NCBI RefSeq assembly: GCF_000172155.1 | Contig: NZ_ABIZ01000001.1 | Span: forward strand, 1,240,001-1,304,000 | Direction of reading: 5' to 3' | Origin: Verrucomicrobium spinosum DSM 4136 = JCM 18804 | GTDB lineage: Bacteria > Verrucomicrobiota > Verrucomicrobiia > Verrucomicrobiales > Verrucomicrobiaceae | DNA length: 64,000 nucleotides | Shown: piece after piece, positions 19,201 through 27,125 of the stretch | How the letters are laid out: the number at the start of each line of letters is the position of its first letter | How positions within the stretch are numbered: position 1 is the stretch's first letter | Translations under genes and position numbers: made by a program | The notes under the pieces: model-generated | What the model was told of the DNA's origin: nothing | Seen by the model: the letters and a program-made list of their open reading frames with translations, nothing else | Database searches by the model: none

Positions 19201-19872
19201 ATGGATTTTCGTGAGACGGTGCCGGCCCTCCCAGCCGCCCCGCGTCCCGGGTCGGAGCTCGGGCGTTTCCTGGAGGCGCTCCAGGGCTGGGACACGCTGA
19301 ACCTCATGGAGAACAGCCGCCTGGTGGCGGCCTTCTCCAGCTACGAGCGGGCCTGGACGACTGAGTTCTCCCAGGAGCACGACACCTTTCGTCTGCTGGG
19401 GCAGGACAATCTGCGTCGCTATCTCCCGGTGAAAAATCTGCGCATCCGCGTGACGGCCGCGGATACACCTTTCGATTTATTTGCCCGCGTTGCCGCAGGG
19501 CGCGTGGCAGGTTGTGATCTCACCCTAAGCGTGCCTCCTGGGACGGAGTGGCGGCCCTTGAGCCGCCTGCGGGAGGCCACGGCCGGGTGGGAGTCCGGCA
19601 TAAAGTTTGTGGAGGAGAGTGATGCGGATTTGGTGCAGGTAATCAGGGAGCGAAAGACGGAGCGCCTCCGGTACGCGAGGCCTCAGGATGTGCCGGTGGC
19701 CGTGCGTCGGGCGGCTGCGGCGCAGCAGATCTTTGTGGCGGATGTGCCCGTGCTCATGGAGGGGCGCCTGGAACTGCTCTGGTATGTCCGCGAGCAGAGC
19801 CTGAGCTGCGATTACCATCGTTATGGAAATTTGGGCGGAAGGGTGGGAGAGGTGCGCGCGCTGCCGGATTGA
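16252..19872 (+). CDS. putA: Bifunctional proline dehydrogenase / glutamate semialdehyde dehydrogenase
   Basis: A 1206-aa PutA-type enzyme oxidising proline to glutamate. Residues about 60-470 are the FAD proline dehydrogenase barrel (NVNFLGEAILSE, FLYLDMEEYRDL, LRIVKGANLEME). Residues about 540-1010 are the aldehyde dehydrogenase: VVSPWNFPIAIP, LVAETGGKN and catalytic Cys795 in SGQKCSATS. The last about 190 aa form a C-terminal extension of unknown role. There is no N-terminal ribbon-helix-helix, so it should not bind DNA as E. coli PutA does. Start is GTG 16252, with a GGGGGGA ribosome site a few bases upstream. Confidence 0.93.
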   Translation: MKIELPDSPGAPSSLVNTIPPEKVQQALSIASGLQYRAAQVQTAAERRQQAELDRMLQRPKDKATLVQLTDQAFRPRSADRVAEQFTHILEVQGVPRFFNPLDRALLRGFKAFGNWLPGVSVPMVKEHLQHETANVILPAELELLGDHLQRRREQGIRMNVNFLGEAILSEAEAARRMEQYVEAMRSPETEVFSVKISTLYSQMSPLAREHTLGVLCDRLEKLYRTAQEHVFLRPDGIRVPKFLYLDMEEYRDLSLTCEAFMRTLDRPGLEKVAAGLALQAYIPDSAQWQRRINEWARRRVAAGGAPVTLRIVKGANLEMERVEASIRGWPQAPYKSKLETDANYKRLLHEGFRPENLAAVRLGIASHNLFDVAYALVLVGEGRALDRVQFEMLEGMANPQRRALLEKISNLLLYAPACGKEQFVSAIGYLIRRLDENTGGENFLRHAFHLEPGSPAWKLLSGGFVESFSLLPVLSDAPRRIQDRALPVIPREMREFVNEPDTDWSLPQNGGWAARLLDAAREGWYGVPFAVAGREISSGRKTRPLVDPSRPGHPLGEVSLPAADEIDDAVEAAVKDEDGWRALTPAARTDFLKRVAHEIRKARGHLMTAALANTGKVFAESDPEVSEAVDFVEYYARSAQYFSEQLGPHVEARGKGVVVVVSPWNFPIAIPCGGVAAALAAGNTVILKPASDAVVPAWELCQCFWRAGVSRKTLQFLPCSGADAARLVQHPGVDSVILTGGTATALAMLEAKPGMHLVAETGGKNATIVTAMADRDQAIKNVLHSAFSHSGQKCSATSLLLLEAEVYDDPEFKRGLGEAVMSLRVGSAWELSTKMGPLIRPPTGELQTALTTLEPGESWAPAPRCLDGNPHLWTPGVKWGVQPGSVTHLTEFFGPVLGVMRFEKLSEAIELVNATGYGLTSGLESLDDREQDEWRQGVQAGNLYINRTTVGAVVLRQPFGGMGKSAFGAGIKAGGPNYVAQFMDFRETVPALPAAPRPGSELGRFLEALQGWDTLNLMENSRLVAAFSSYERAWTTEFSQEHDTFRLLGQDNLRRYLPVKNLRIRVTAADTPFDLFARVAAGRVAGCDLTLSVPPGTEWRPLSRLREATAGWESGIKFVEESDADLVQVIRERKTERLRYARPQDVPVAVRRAAAAQQIFVADVPVLMEGRLELLWYVREQSLSCDYHRYGNLGGRVGEVRALPD

Positions 19873-19992
19873 CCCGGAGTTCCTCAGCCTCAGGCGGGGC
19901 GGCAGAACAGGGGGGGAGGGACCCCGGGTCCCTTTTTCCTTGCCAATCCCCATATCCTCGCTTCCTATCACAGCTTCCGAACATTGCCCTAC

Positions 19993-20538
19993 ATGGAAGA
20001 CAACTCCAACCAAACGAAAGACGCTCCGGGTCTGGATCTCAAAGAAATCCGGCAAATCGTGGATTTGATGAGCAAGAACGACCTGTCCGTTTTCCATCTG
20101 GAACATGGCTCGTTCAAGATCAAGCTGCGTCGCGGCTCTGACATTGAGGCCGCCAAAGATCTCCTTTCCAAGATGCCCATTTCCGCCGGGGTAACGACCG
20201 TGGCGGCCCCCTATGCGACGGCACCTGCCGCCGCTCCTGTTTCCGCTGCCCCTGCGGCAGCCCCGGCACCCGCTGCGGCGGCACCTGCTGCCTCCGAGCC
20301 TGCCGGCCCGACGATCAACTCCCCGATGGTGGGCACCTTCTATCGCGCTCCTGGCCCGAATGAGAAGCTGTTCGTCAACGTGGGCGACACCGTGGATGAG
20401 AACACGGTGGTCTGCATCATCGAGGCGATGAAGGTCATGAACGAAATCAAGGCAGAAGCCCGTGGCACCATCGCCCGCGTCCTGGTGGATGACACGAGGC
20501 CGGTGCAGTACGGTCAGCCCCTCTTCGAGCTCAAGTAA
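19993..20538 (+). CDS. accB: Acetyl-CoA carboxylase biotin carboxyl carrier protein
   Basis: A 181-aa BCCP of the acetyl-CoA carboxylase that makes malonyl-CoA for fatty acids. The N-terminal segment (LDLKEIRQIVDLM..SVFHLEHGSFKIKLRR) is typical. A long Ala/Pro linker (about 65-105) leads to the biotinyl domain with EAMKVMNE; Lys147 carries biotin. ATG 19993 is preferred to a TTG at 19984. accC follows 120 bp downstream, the classic accBC order. Confidence 0.96.
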   Translation: MEDNSNQTKDAPGLDLKEIRQIVDLMSKNDLSVFHLEHGSFKIKLRRGSDIEAAKDLLSKMPISAGVTTVAAPYATAPAAAPVSAAPAAAPAPAAAAPAASEPAGPTINSPMVGTFYRAPGPNEKLFVNVGDTVDENTVVCIIEAMKVMNEIKAEARGTIARVLVDDTRPVQYGQPLFELK

Positions 20539-20658
20539 GCTCGCCTCAACCTTCGCCAGAACCTCCGTATTGCTCACGCTCTGGTGAGTCCGGGGGCAGG
20601 GACAGAATCAACGCAGCCAGACTGACGCCCCGCCCCTTCCTTTCTCTCCCACACCGAA

Positions 20659-22020
20659 ATGTTTCGAAAAGTTCTTGTCGCCAACCGTGGTGAAATCGCC
20701 CTGCGCGTCATCCGCGCCTGCAAAGAGCTGGATGTAAAAACGGTGGCGGTCTACTCCGAGGCGGACGTGGACTCCATGCACGTGCATCTCGCGGATGAGG
20801 CCATCTGTATCGGGCCTGGTCCCAGCTCTGAGAGTTACCTCAAGATCCCCCGCATCATCAGCGCGGCGGAGATTGCCAACGTGGACGCCATCCACCCCGG
20901 CTATGGCTTCCTCAGTGAGAAGGCCGAGTTCGCGGAAATCTGCCAGCGCTGCAAGATCAAGTTCATCGGGCCCTCGCCCGAGGTGATCAGCATGATGGGC
21001 GATAAAAACACCGCCCGTGCCACAGCCCGCCGCCTGGGTGTGCCGATCACGCCTGGGTCTGATGGCATCATCGAGACCGAGGAGCAGGCTTTTGAGATTG
21101 CCCGCCGCATTGGTTATCCCGTCATGATCAAGGCCTCCGCCGGTGGTGGTGGTCGCGGCATGCGCCCGGTGCTCAATGAGGCCACGCTCCGCTCCAGCTT
21201 CCAGCAGGCCAGCATGGAGGCGCTCAAGTGCTTCGGTGACGGCTCCGTGTACATGGAGAAGCTCGTGGAGCGCCCGCACCACATCGAGTTCCAGGTCGTG
21301 GCGGACAGCCACGGCAACGTCGTTCACCTGGGTGAGCGCGACTGCTCCATGCAGCGCCGCAACCAGAAGATCATCGAGGAGTGCCCCTCTCCGAAGATCT
21401 CTGACGAGATCCGCCAGGCCATGGGTGAAGCCACGGTCAAGCTCTGCAAAGAGATCGGCTACGAGAACTGCGGCACCATCGAGTACCTCGTGGACAATGA
21501 AGGGAAGAATTTCTACTTCATGGAGATGAACACCCGCATTCAGGTGGAGCACCCCATCACCGAAGAGGTGTACGGCTGCGACCTGATCAAGGAGCAGATC
21601 CGCATCGCGGCGGGCCTGCCCATCTCTGAGCACGTGCTGAAGAACACGCCCCGTGCCCACTCCATCGAGTGCCGCATCAACGCAGAGGATCCAGACCGCA
21701 ACTTCGCCCCCAGCCCAGGCAAGATCAATCACTGGTATGCCCCTGGTGGACGTGGTGTGCGCGTGGATACCCACGTGTACTCTGGCTACACGGTGCCTCC
21801 GTACTATGACTCGATGATCGCCAAGCTCATCGTCACCGGTGCCACGCGTGACATCGCCATCCGCCGCATGCGGCGTGCCCTGGGCGAGTTCATGATTCAC
21901 GGCATCAAAACGACGATCCCGCTGCAGAGCAAGATCATCATGACGAGCGATTTCCAGAATGCCAAGTACGACATCACCTGGGTGGAGAACTTCCTCCGCC
22001 AGGAAGGTCTGAAGGGCTAG
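20659..22020 (+). CDS. accC: Acetyl-CoA carboxylase biotin carboxylase subunit
   Basis: A 453-aa ATP-grasp enzyme that carboxylates biotin on AccB using bicarbonate and ATP. Hallmarks include [24 protein letters not shown], the glycine-rich ATP loop [23 protein letters not shown] and [10 protein letters not shown]. Length equals the family norm (about 450 aa). It is followed by a strong intrinsic terminator at 22046-22079, closing the accBC transcript. Confidence 0.97.
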   Translation: MFRKVLVANRGEIALRVIRACKELDVKTVAVYSEADVDSMHVHLADEAICIGPGPSSESYLKIPRIISAAEIANVDAIHPGYGFLSEKAEFAEICQRCKIKFIGPSPEVISMMGDKNTARATARRLGVPITPGSDGIIETEEQAFEIARRIGYPVMIKASAGGGGRGMRPVLNEATLRSSFQQASMEALKCFGDGSVYMEKLVERPHHIEFQVVADSHGNVVHLGERDCSMQRRNQKIIEECPSPKISDEIRQAMGEATVKLCKEIGYENCGTIEYLVDNEGKNFYFMEMNTRIQVEHPITEEVYGCDLIKEQIRIAAGLPISEHVLKNTPRAHSIECRINAEDPDRNFAPSPGKINHWYAPGGRGVRVDTHVYSGYTVPPYYDSMIAKLIVTGATRDIAIRRMRRALGEFMIHGIKTTIPLQSKIIMTSDFQNAKYDITWVENFLRQEGLKG

Positions 22021-22045
22021 GCGAGAACATCGCGATACGCCTTCG

Positions 22046-22079
22046 AGGCACCTTGGGTCTTCCCGAGGTGCCTTTTTTT
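22046..22079 (+). terminator. Rho-independent terminator after accC
   Basis: AGGCACCTTGGG and CCCGAGGTGCCT pair around a TCTT loop (one mismatch), followed by a run of seven T. It lies 26 bp past the accC stop. Confidence 0.9.
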
Positions 22080-22135
22080 GTCGTCACCCCGGGTGCTGTT
22101 GTTTGCCTTTGCCACTGATTGGTCTTTTATGCGGC

Positions 22136-23011
22136 GTGTCTTCTTCTGTCACCATCTCTGTGCCTGCCACATCGGCCAACATCGGTCCGGGCTATGATTG
22201 TCTGGGCCTGGCGCTCTCGCTTTACAATCAGGTCACCGTGACCCGGTTGGAAGGGGCGCCGCGCATTGAGCCGCATCACGCGATGGTGGAGACCATTGCC
22301 GCCTTGTTCTTCCAGCAGCGGGACGTCGCGGCCGCGCCTTTTGCGTTCTCCTGGTCCATCGGTGGCGATGTGCCGCAGTCCCGTGGTCTGGGCAGCAGCG
22401 TCACGGTACGGCTTGGCGTCCTGATGGGGTTGAATGAACTCTGCGGGAGGCCGCTGAACAAGCAGCAGCTCTTTGCCCTCTGCTCGGAGGCAGAAGGCCA
22501 TCCCGACAACGTGGCTCCGGCGGTGTTTGGTGGCTTTGCCCTGGCCAACAGCCGGCAGTGGTTCCGGTTTGAGGTTCAGCCCCGCCTGAAGGCCGTGCTG
22601 CTCATTCCTGACTTCGAGGTCGAGACTGTGCACGCCCGCAGCGCCTTGCCAGAAAGCGTGCCGCACCATGACGCCGCCCGGAATACCGCCAACGCCTGCA
22701 CCCTCGTGGCCGCCTTCGCCACGGGCGAGTATGAGCGCATTGGCGATTCCTTGGAGGACTTCCTGCACCAGCCCTACCGTCGGCACCTGGTGCCCGGCCT
22801 CTTTGAGGCCATCGGTGCCGGGGTGAAGGCCGGGGCCATCGGCGGCTACCTGAGCGGTTCCGGCTCCACCATCGCCTGCCTCGCCACCGCGGAGGATACG
22901 GAGTCCATCGCCCAGGCCATGAAAAATGCCCTGGTGCAGACCGGGGCCACCGGCCGTACGGTGGTGGTGCCTGCCGACAACGTGGGGGCGAGTGTGGTCT
23001 CCCAAGGTTGA
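22136..23011 (+). CDS. thrB: Homoserine kinase
   Basis: A 291-aa GHMP kinase phosphorylating homoserine in threonine synthesis. It has VPATSANIGPGYDCLGLAL (substrate/ATP motif 1), the phosphate loop PQSRGLGSSVTVR, EGHPDNVAPAVFGG, and the C-terminal GGYLSGSGSTIACLA. GTG 22136 begins VSSSVTISVPAT, matching where the family starts; a TTG at 22103 would add 11 residues and an ATG at 22129 is out of frame. No clear ribosome site is seen. A VapBC-like remnant follows after 49 bp. Confidence 0.9.
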   Translation: MSSSVTISVPATSANIGPGYDCLGLALSLYNQVTVTRLEGAPRIEPHHAMVETIAALFFQQRDVAAAPFAFSWSIGGDVPQSRGLGSSVTVRLGVLMGLNELCGRPLNKQQLFALCSEAEGHPDNVAPAVFGGFALANSRQWFRFEVQPRLKAVLLIPDFEVETVHARSALPESVPHHDAARNTANACTLVAAFATGEYERIGDSLEDFLHQPYRRHLVPGLFEAIGAGVKAGAIGGYLSGSGSTIACLATAEDTESIAQAMKNALVQTGATGRTVVVPADNVGASVVSQG

Positions 23012-23060
23012 CTTGAGCCCAGCCGCCGCGATACTCGATTTAAGCAGACGCGTTCACGTT

Positions 23061-23306
23061 ATGGTCAATGCCACCTTTCCCGCGGATATCCTGGTTGGCC
23101 TGGACTTGCACGAAGGTGACAAGGTCGAAGGCATCGTCCACGACGGGGTTGTGACGCTGCACATCGCGGAGCGGGCTGCGGGTGATTTCAGCAGCAGCGT
23201 TGAGCCGGTGAAGCAATTCCTGGCGCAATGGTCGGGAAGGTTCACGCTGGATGACTGCGATAGCGATTCGCGCTTGGATTATCTCACTCAAAAACACTTG
23301 AGGTAA
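23061..23306 (+). CDS. Antitoxin-like small protein (VapB-type position)
   Basis: An 81-aa protein. Its first half (FPADILVGLDLHEGDKVEGIVHDGVVTL) resembles the swapped-hairpin SpoVT/AbrB-like DNA-binding fold of many antitoxins, and the acidic C-terminal half would bind a toxin. It stops 4 bp before a PIN-domain gene, the usual antitoxin-toxin order. The partner toxin is shortened (next entry), so this may be a leftover antitoxin. The family call is tentative. Confidence 0.5.
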   Translation: MVNATFPADILVGLDLHEGDKVEGIVHDGVVTLHIAERAAGDFSSSVEPVKQFLAQWSGRFTLDDCDSDSRLDYLTQKHLR

Positions 23307-23310
23307 GCCC

Positions 23311-23559
23311 GTGCGAGTTTTTTTGGATGCCAACATTCTGCTGGACGTCGCGCTAAAGCGCCCTGGCTTGCACGACGCCAGCGGCACTGTGCATCTTGAG
23401 CGGGCGTTTGCGTTGGGCATGGGGGATTTTGAAGACGCCATGCAAGTTGCCACTGCTGAGGCGGCAGAAGCGCAGGTCATTGTGACGCGAAACCTTGCAG
23501 ACTTTGCTGCCTCTCCAGTGAGGGTGGTGTCGCCCGAAGCATTTGTTACTCTCACCTGA
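23311..23559 (+). pseudogene. PIN-domain (VapC-like) toxin, internally deleted
   Basis: Reads from GTG 23311 as 82 aa. The start MRVFLDANILLDV and the end MGDFEDAMQVATAEAA, IVTRNLADF, VVSPEAF are the two ends of a PIN-domain ribonuclease with acidic residues. The middle of the fold, about 50 aa in usual 130-140 aa members, is missing, and KRPGLHDASG is joined directly to late sequence. The frame is open across the junction, consistent with an in-frame deletion. The toxin is probably inactive. lpxK begins 2 bp after the stop. Confidence 0.6.
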
Positions 23560-23561
23560 TC

Positions 23562-24797
23562 ATGGATCTCAAAGACCAACTTGAAGACCTGGAGCAGTGG
23601 GCCATTGAGGTCATCCTGCACAACAAGCAGGGGTTCAAGGAAAGTCTGGCCCGGTTCATGTTGCACGGGCTGTCATGGATCTATGCCGGCGCGGTGCAGT
23701 TGCGCATCAAGCTCTATCGGGAGCGCTACATCCGTGACCATCATGTGGGCGTGCCGGTCATCAGCATCGGCAACCTGACGGTGGGCGGCACGGGCAAGAC
23801 GCCGGTGGCTGAGCTGCTGGCGAGGGCCTTGCAGAAGGAAGGGCGCAACGTGGCCATTCTCAGCCGCGGCTACAAGAGCAAGCGGCAGAGGCGGGTGCGT
23901 TTCTGGACCAAGTGGCTGGCCCGCATCCGGGGCGAGGAGCTGCCGCAAAATCCGCCCCGGGTGGTCAGCAATGGAGAGCGCGTGCTGCTGGACAGTCACA
24001 CGGCCGGGGATGAGCCCTTCATGCTGGCGAGCAACCTGCCCGGCGTGCCGGTGGTGGTGGACAAGGACCGCGTGAAGGCCGGTCTGTATGCCATCAGGCA
24101 GTTCAACTCGGATGTGCTCCTGCTGGATGACGGGCTGCAGTACGTGCGGCTCAAGCACCGGCTGGACATGGTGTTGATTGACCGAACCGCCCCCTGGGGC
24201 AACGGTTTCCTGCTGCCCCGTGGCACCCTGCGGGAACCCCCGCGCCATCTGAAGCGCGCCAGCTACATCTTCCTCACCAAGTGCGACAGCTCGGACAACA
24301 CCGAGATCATCCGTGAGCTGCGCAAGTACAACCGGGTGGCGGAGATCATCGAGTGCCGCCACCGGCCCAAGTACCTGGAGAACATCCACACCCGCGAGCG
24401 GGTTTCGTTGGAAAAGATCTACGGCGCCCACGTGGGGGCCGTCAGCGGCATTGCGGTGCCGGAGAGCTTCGAGAGCGGCCTCCGCAAGCTGGGTGCCAAG
24501 GTGGATGTGACCCTCCGCTTTGCGGACCATCACCGGTTTACGTTGAAAGACATCCGCAACTTCATTGATCGCTGCGAGCGCCGCGATGTGGAGATGATCG
24601 TCACCACCGAGAAGGACTTCGTTCGGTTCCCGGAAATAAGAAACCCCGAGGTGCCCATCTACTTCTTGCGTGTGGAGATTGAGATCGTGAACGGCAGGGA
24701 AATCTTCGACCGCATGGTGCGCATCCTCTGCGAGCCCCGGGAGGTGCCGCGGCCGGTGTACGGGTCAGAGCTGGCGGGTTTGCCGTTGGAGCAGTGA
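23562..24797 (+). CDS. lpxK: Tetraacyldisaccharide 4'-kinase
   Basis: A 411-aa LpxK, which phosphorylates the lipid A precursor at the 4' position on the inner membrane. Motifs: P-loop [33 protein letters not shown] and [16 protein letters not shown], and the C-terminal [11 protein letters not shown]. The N-terminal hydrophobic segment ([14 protein letters not shown]) anchors it. Its presence shows an LPS-making, Gram-negative envelope. It starts 2 bp after the PIN remnant. Confidence 0.95.
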   Translation: MDLKDQLEDLEQWAIEVILHNKQGFKESLARFMLHGLSWIYAGAVQLRIKLYRERYIRDHHVGVPVISIGNLTVGGTGKTPVAELLARALQKEGRNVAILSRGYKSKRQRRVRFWTKWLARIRGEELPQNPPRVVSNGERVLLDSHTAGDEPFMLASNLPGVPVVVDKDRVKAGLYAIRQFNSDVLLLDDGLQYVRLKHRLDMVLIDRTAPWGNGFLLPRGTLREPPRHLKRASYIFLTKCDSSDNTEIIRELRKYNRVAEIIECRHRPKYLENIHTRERVSLEKIYGAHVGAVSGIAVPESFESGLRKLGAKVDVTLRFADHHRFTLKDIRNFIDRCERRDVEMIVTTEKDFVRFPEIRNPEVPIYFLRVEIEIVNGREIFDRMVRILCEPREVPRPVYGSELAGLPLEQ

Positions 24798-24810
24798 GGG
24801 CCGGTGCGTC

Positions 24811-24888
24811 AGTGGGCAGTGGGCAGTGGGCAGTGGGCAGTGGGCAGTGGGAAGTGGGCAGTGGGCAGTGGGCAGTGGGCAGTGGGCG
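24811..24888. repeat. Heptanucleotide microsatellite (GTGGGCA)n
   Basis: About eleven tandem copies of GTGGGCA, with one GTGGGAA and one GTGGGCG variant, start 14 bp after lpxK. The flanks carry GCGTCAGTGGGCA, the same short motif scattered at 420, 31750-31800 and 37090-37200. Confidence 0.9.
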
Positions 24889-25818
24889 GCGCGTCAGTGG
24901 GCAAGGTGTTGGGGGCGGGCTTGGTGGGGTGGAGGTTGTGTCGGCTTGCGGAGGCCTTGGTTGTGGGCAGCAGGAGGTGATTGGTGATTCTGCCCTGCAA
25001 TAGGAGCGGAGAGGAGTTGGAGTTCCGCTTTTAAGCGGTCAGGTTCCGCAGTGTCGAGTGCATCGTCACAGGGAGAGGGCGAGAAATTGGGAGGAAATTG
25101 CTGGGACTTCATGCCTTCGGCATCTGGTGCTTGTGGGACCAAGAGCGTCGTGGGTGCCGCTTCTTCCCCATTTTCCCGTTCTCTGACTTTGGCGATGCGT
25201 TGGGTAACGTGGGGCCTGGCCGCTTAAAAGCCAATGCCATCAGGGAAAACGCATCGTCTTGCTGTTTTGCCTTGGCGCGCCTCGGAGCCGCGATGGTGCA
25301 GCCGCCACGACTGTAACTGGTGAGCCCCATTCAGAAGGGCCGAAGTTCCGGGTTCATACCAGCCTGGGGCAACGCCCCAGGGATAGATGGCCAAACTACC
25401 CTTGAGGGCTGTAGGCCCGGTGTCATCAAGTCTGCCTATGACGAGCATCCCTGAATGACGTCGGGCCTACAGCCCTCAACCTCTAAAACGAGCGCCTACC
25501 TTGGGCGTTGCCCAAGGCTGCAATGATGCCGGACCTTCGGCCCTCAATACTTTCACAAAAGGGAGATGCTCGCCCTCTCCACTTTTCCCTGATGGCATTG
25601 GTCCCGCATGCGGGACGGAACTCCAACTCCTCTCCGCTCCCCTGATCATTGACGCATTGGGATGCCTCCGGCCGAGGTCCGTGTCTTGGCAGCCCATCGA
25701 TGAGCATTTTATCCCCGTGGCTGCGCCCGGCCTCCTGCAACCTGCGAACCAAGAACTCCCCCCCAACATCCCGCAAAGAATCTCTTGCACAGAGGCCAAT
25801 CCTTTGCGGCTATTCCCC
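24889..25818. repeat. Repeat-filled intergenic region
   Basis: No gene is supported over about 930 bp. It contains AATGCCATCAGGGAAA at about 25232 and its reverse complement at about 25581, CCTGGGGCAACGCCCCAGG (about 25363), CTTGGGCGTTGCCCAAGG (about 25499), two GGGCTGTAGGCCCG-type hairpins (about 25410 and 25455), a CCGGACCTTCGGCCCTC hairpin (about 25530) and the 16-bp palindrome GTCCCGCATGCGGGAC near 25602. The stretch reads as a pile-up of one REP-like family. Several frames run through it but have no family features. Confidence 0.65.
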
Positions 25819-26400
25819 ATGCGCCGACAGGAGAATCAAGCCAGAGCCAACAAACATTCCAACCCGACTGCTTCGATCCGTATTTATGAGGAGGACGATC
25901 TGGCGAGCGTCCTGGCGGACAAGCCCAATCCTCTGGTTCTGGTTCTCGACTGCATTCAGGATCCGCACAATCTGGGTGCCTGTCTGAGAACGGCGGATGC
26001 GGCGGGGTGTGATCTGGTGGTGATGCCAAAGGACAAGACGGCTCCCATCTCGGATACGGTCATTCGCGTGGCCTGTGGCGGGGCGGAGAACGTTCCGATT
26101 GCCCGCGTCACGAATCTGGCCCGGGCCATGGACAAGCTGAAGGACCTGGGGGTCTGGTTTGTAGGCACGGAGGATGAGGGCAAGCAGTCCATCTATGACG
26201 TGGATCTCAAGGGGCCGATTGGCATCGTCATGGGAGCGGAAGGGGAGGGTATGCGCCGTCTCACTGGCGAGCGTTGCGACTTTCTGGTCAAGATCCCCAT
26301 GACGGGGCAGGTGCCGTGCCTGAATGTGAGCGTGGCCACCGGGGTTTGCCTCTTTGAGGTGGTCCGCCAGCGCCTTTCTGGGGGTGGTCGCCGCCGGTAG
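25819..26400 (+). CDS. rlmB: SpoU/TrmH-family RNA 2'-O-methyltransferase (RlmB-like)
   Basis: A 193-aa SPOUT methyltransferase. The three family motifs are present: [36 protein letters not shown] and [19 protein letters not shown], forming the SAM-binding knot. RlmB methylates G2251 of 23S rRNA. The usual N-terminal L30e-like substrate domain (about 60-70 aa) is absent; upstream sequence is repeat DNA, so it seems genuinely short. Another SpoU target (tRNA) is possible. secG follows after 65 bp. Confidence 0.8.
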   Translation: MRRQENQARANKHSNPTASIRIYEEDDLASVLADKPNPLVLVLDCIQDPHNLGACLRTADAAGCDLVVMPKDKTAPISDTVIRVACGGAENVPIARVTNLARAMDKLKDLGVWFVGTEDEGKQSIYDVDLKGPIGIVMGAEGEGMRRLTGERCDFLVKIPMTGQVPCLNVSVATGVCLFEVVRQRLSGGGRRR

Positions 26401-26465
26401 GACTTGACCGGGGGTGCCCTTTTCCCTTGTGCCCTCACAGAACTGTGCCATACTCGCCGCCCTTT

Positions 26466-27047
26466 ATGGACTATCTCATAGGCTTCCTCCTTGTGCTGCA
26501 GGTGCTGATCTGCCTGCTGCTCATTCTCATTGTGCTCATGCAACGTCCTCGTCAGGAAGGGCTTGGCGCGGCATTCGGCAGCGGCACCATGGATCAGGCT
26601 TTCGGCGCGCACACCACCACGGTCCTGCAGAAAGGCACCACCTGGCTGGGCATTGGATTCTACGTGATCACGTTTGTCCTGGCGGTGCTCGTGGCTCACA
26701 AAGATGGCTCCAAGGCCAACGTTCCTGCTCTGATTGATGAAGCGGACAAGAAACCCGCTGCCACCGCCCCGGCTGAGCCTGCGCTTCCGACGACTCCTGA
26801 CGCGGCTGCTCCGGCCCCTGCACCTGCCCCGGCTGCTGAGGCTCCGGCCGCTCCTGCCCCTGCACCCGCCCCTGCTCCTGAGGCTGCTGCTCCGGCTCCG
26901 GCCGCAGAGACCGCTCCGGCCCCGGCTCCTGCGGCTGAACAGCCGAAGCTGGCTCCCGTGGATGCTGTTCCTGGCTCGGCCCCTACGCCGCCTCCGGTTC
27001 CTGTCACTCCCGAGCCTGCTCCTGCTCCGGCCCCTGCGGGCAACTGA
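26466..27047 (+). CDS. secG: Preprotein translocase subunit SecG with long Ala/Pro tail
   Basis: A 193-aa protein whose first about 80 residues are SecG: helix 1 (FLLVLQVLICLLLILIVLMQ), the conserved QEGLGAAFGSGT cytoplasmic loop, helix 2 (GIGFYVITFVLAVLVA). SecG assists SecYE export in the inner membrane. A further about 110 residues are almost only Ala, Pro, Glu and Thr (PAPAPA runs), well beyond the usual 75-110 aa total. ATG 26466 directly precedes helix 1. A terminator-like hairpin begins 44 bp after the stop. Confidence 0.88.
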   Translation: MDYLIGFLLVLQVLICLLLILIVLMQRPRQEGLGAAFGSGTMDQAFGAHTTTVLQKGTTWLGIGFYVITFVLAVLVAHKDGSKANVPALIDEADKKPAATAPAEPALPTTPDAAAPAPAPAPAAEAPAAPAPAPAPAPEAAAPAPAAETAPAPAPAAEQPKLAPVDAVPGSAPTPPPVPVTPEPAPAPAPAGN

Positions 27048-27090
27048 TTCTGATTTGATTCGCGCTTTGCAGCGCTCTGCGCTTTATCTT

Positions 27091-27125
27091 GGGGGATGCG
27101 AGACTTGTGCCGCATCCCCCTTTTT
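27091..27125 (+). terminator. Intrinsic terminator of secG overlapping the next gene's start
   Basis: A perfect 10-bp stem, GGGGGATGCG / CGCATCCCCC, closes a 10-base loop and is followed by TTTTT. The ATG used for the next gene (27096) lies inside the left arm, so the terminator and that start share the same bases. Confidence 0.8.
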
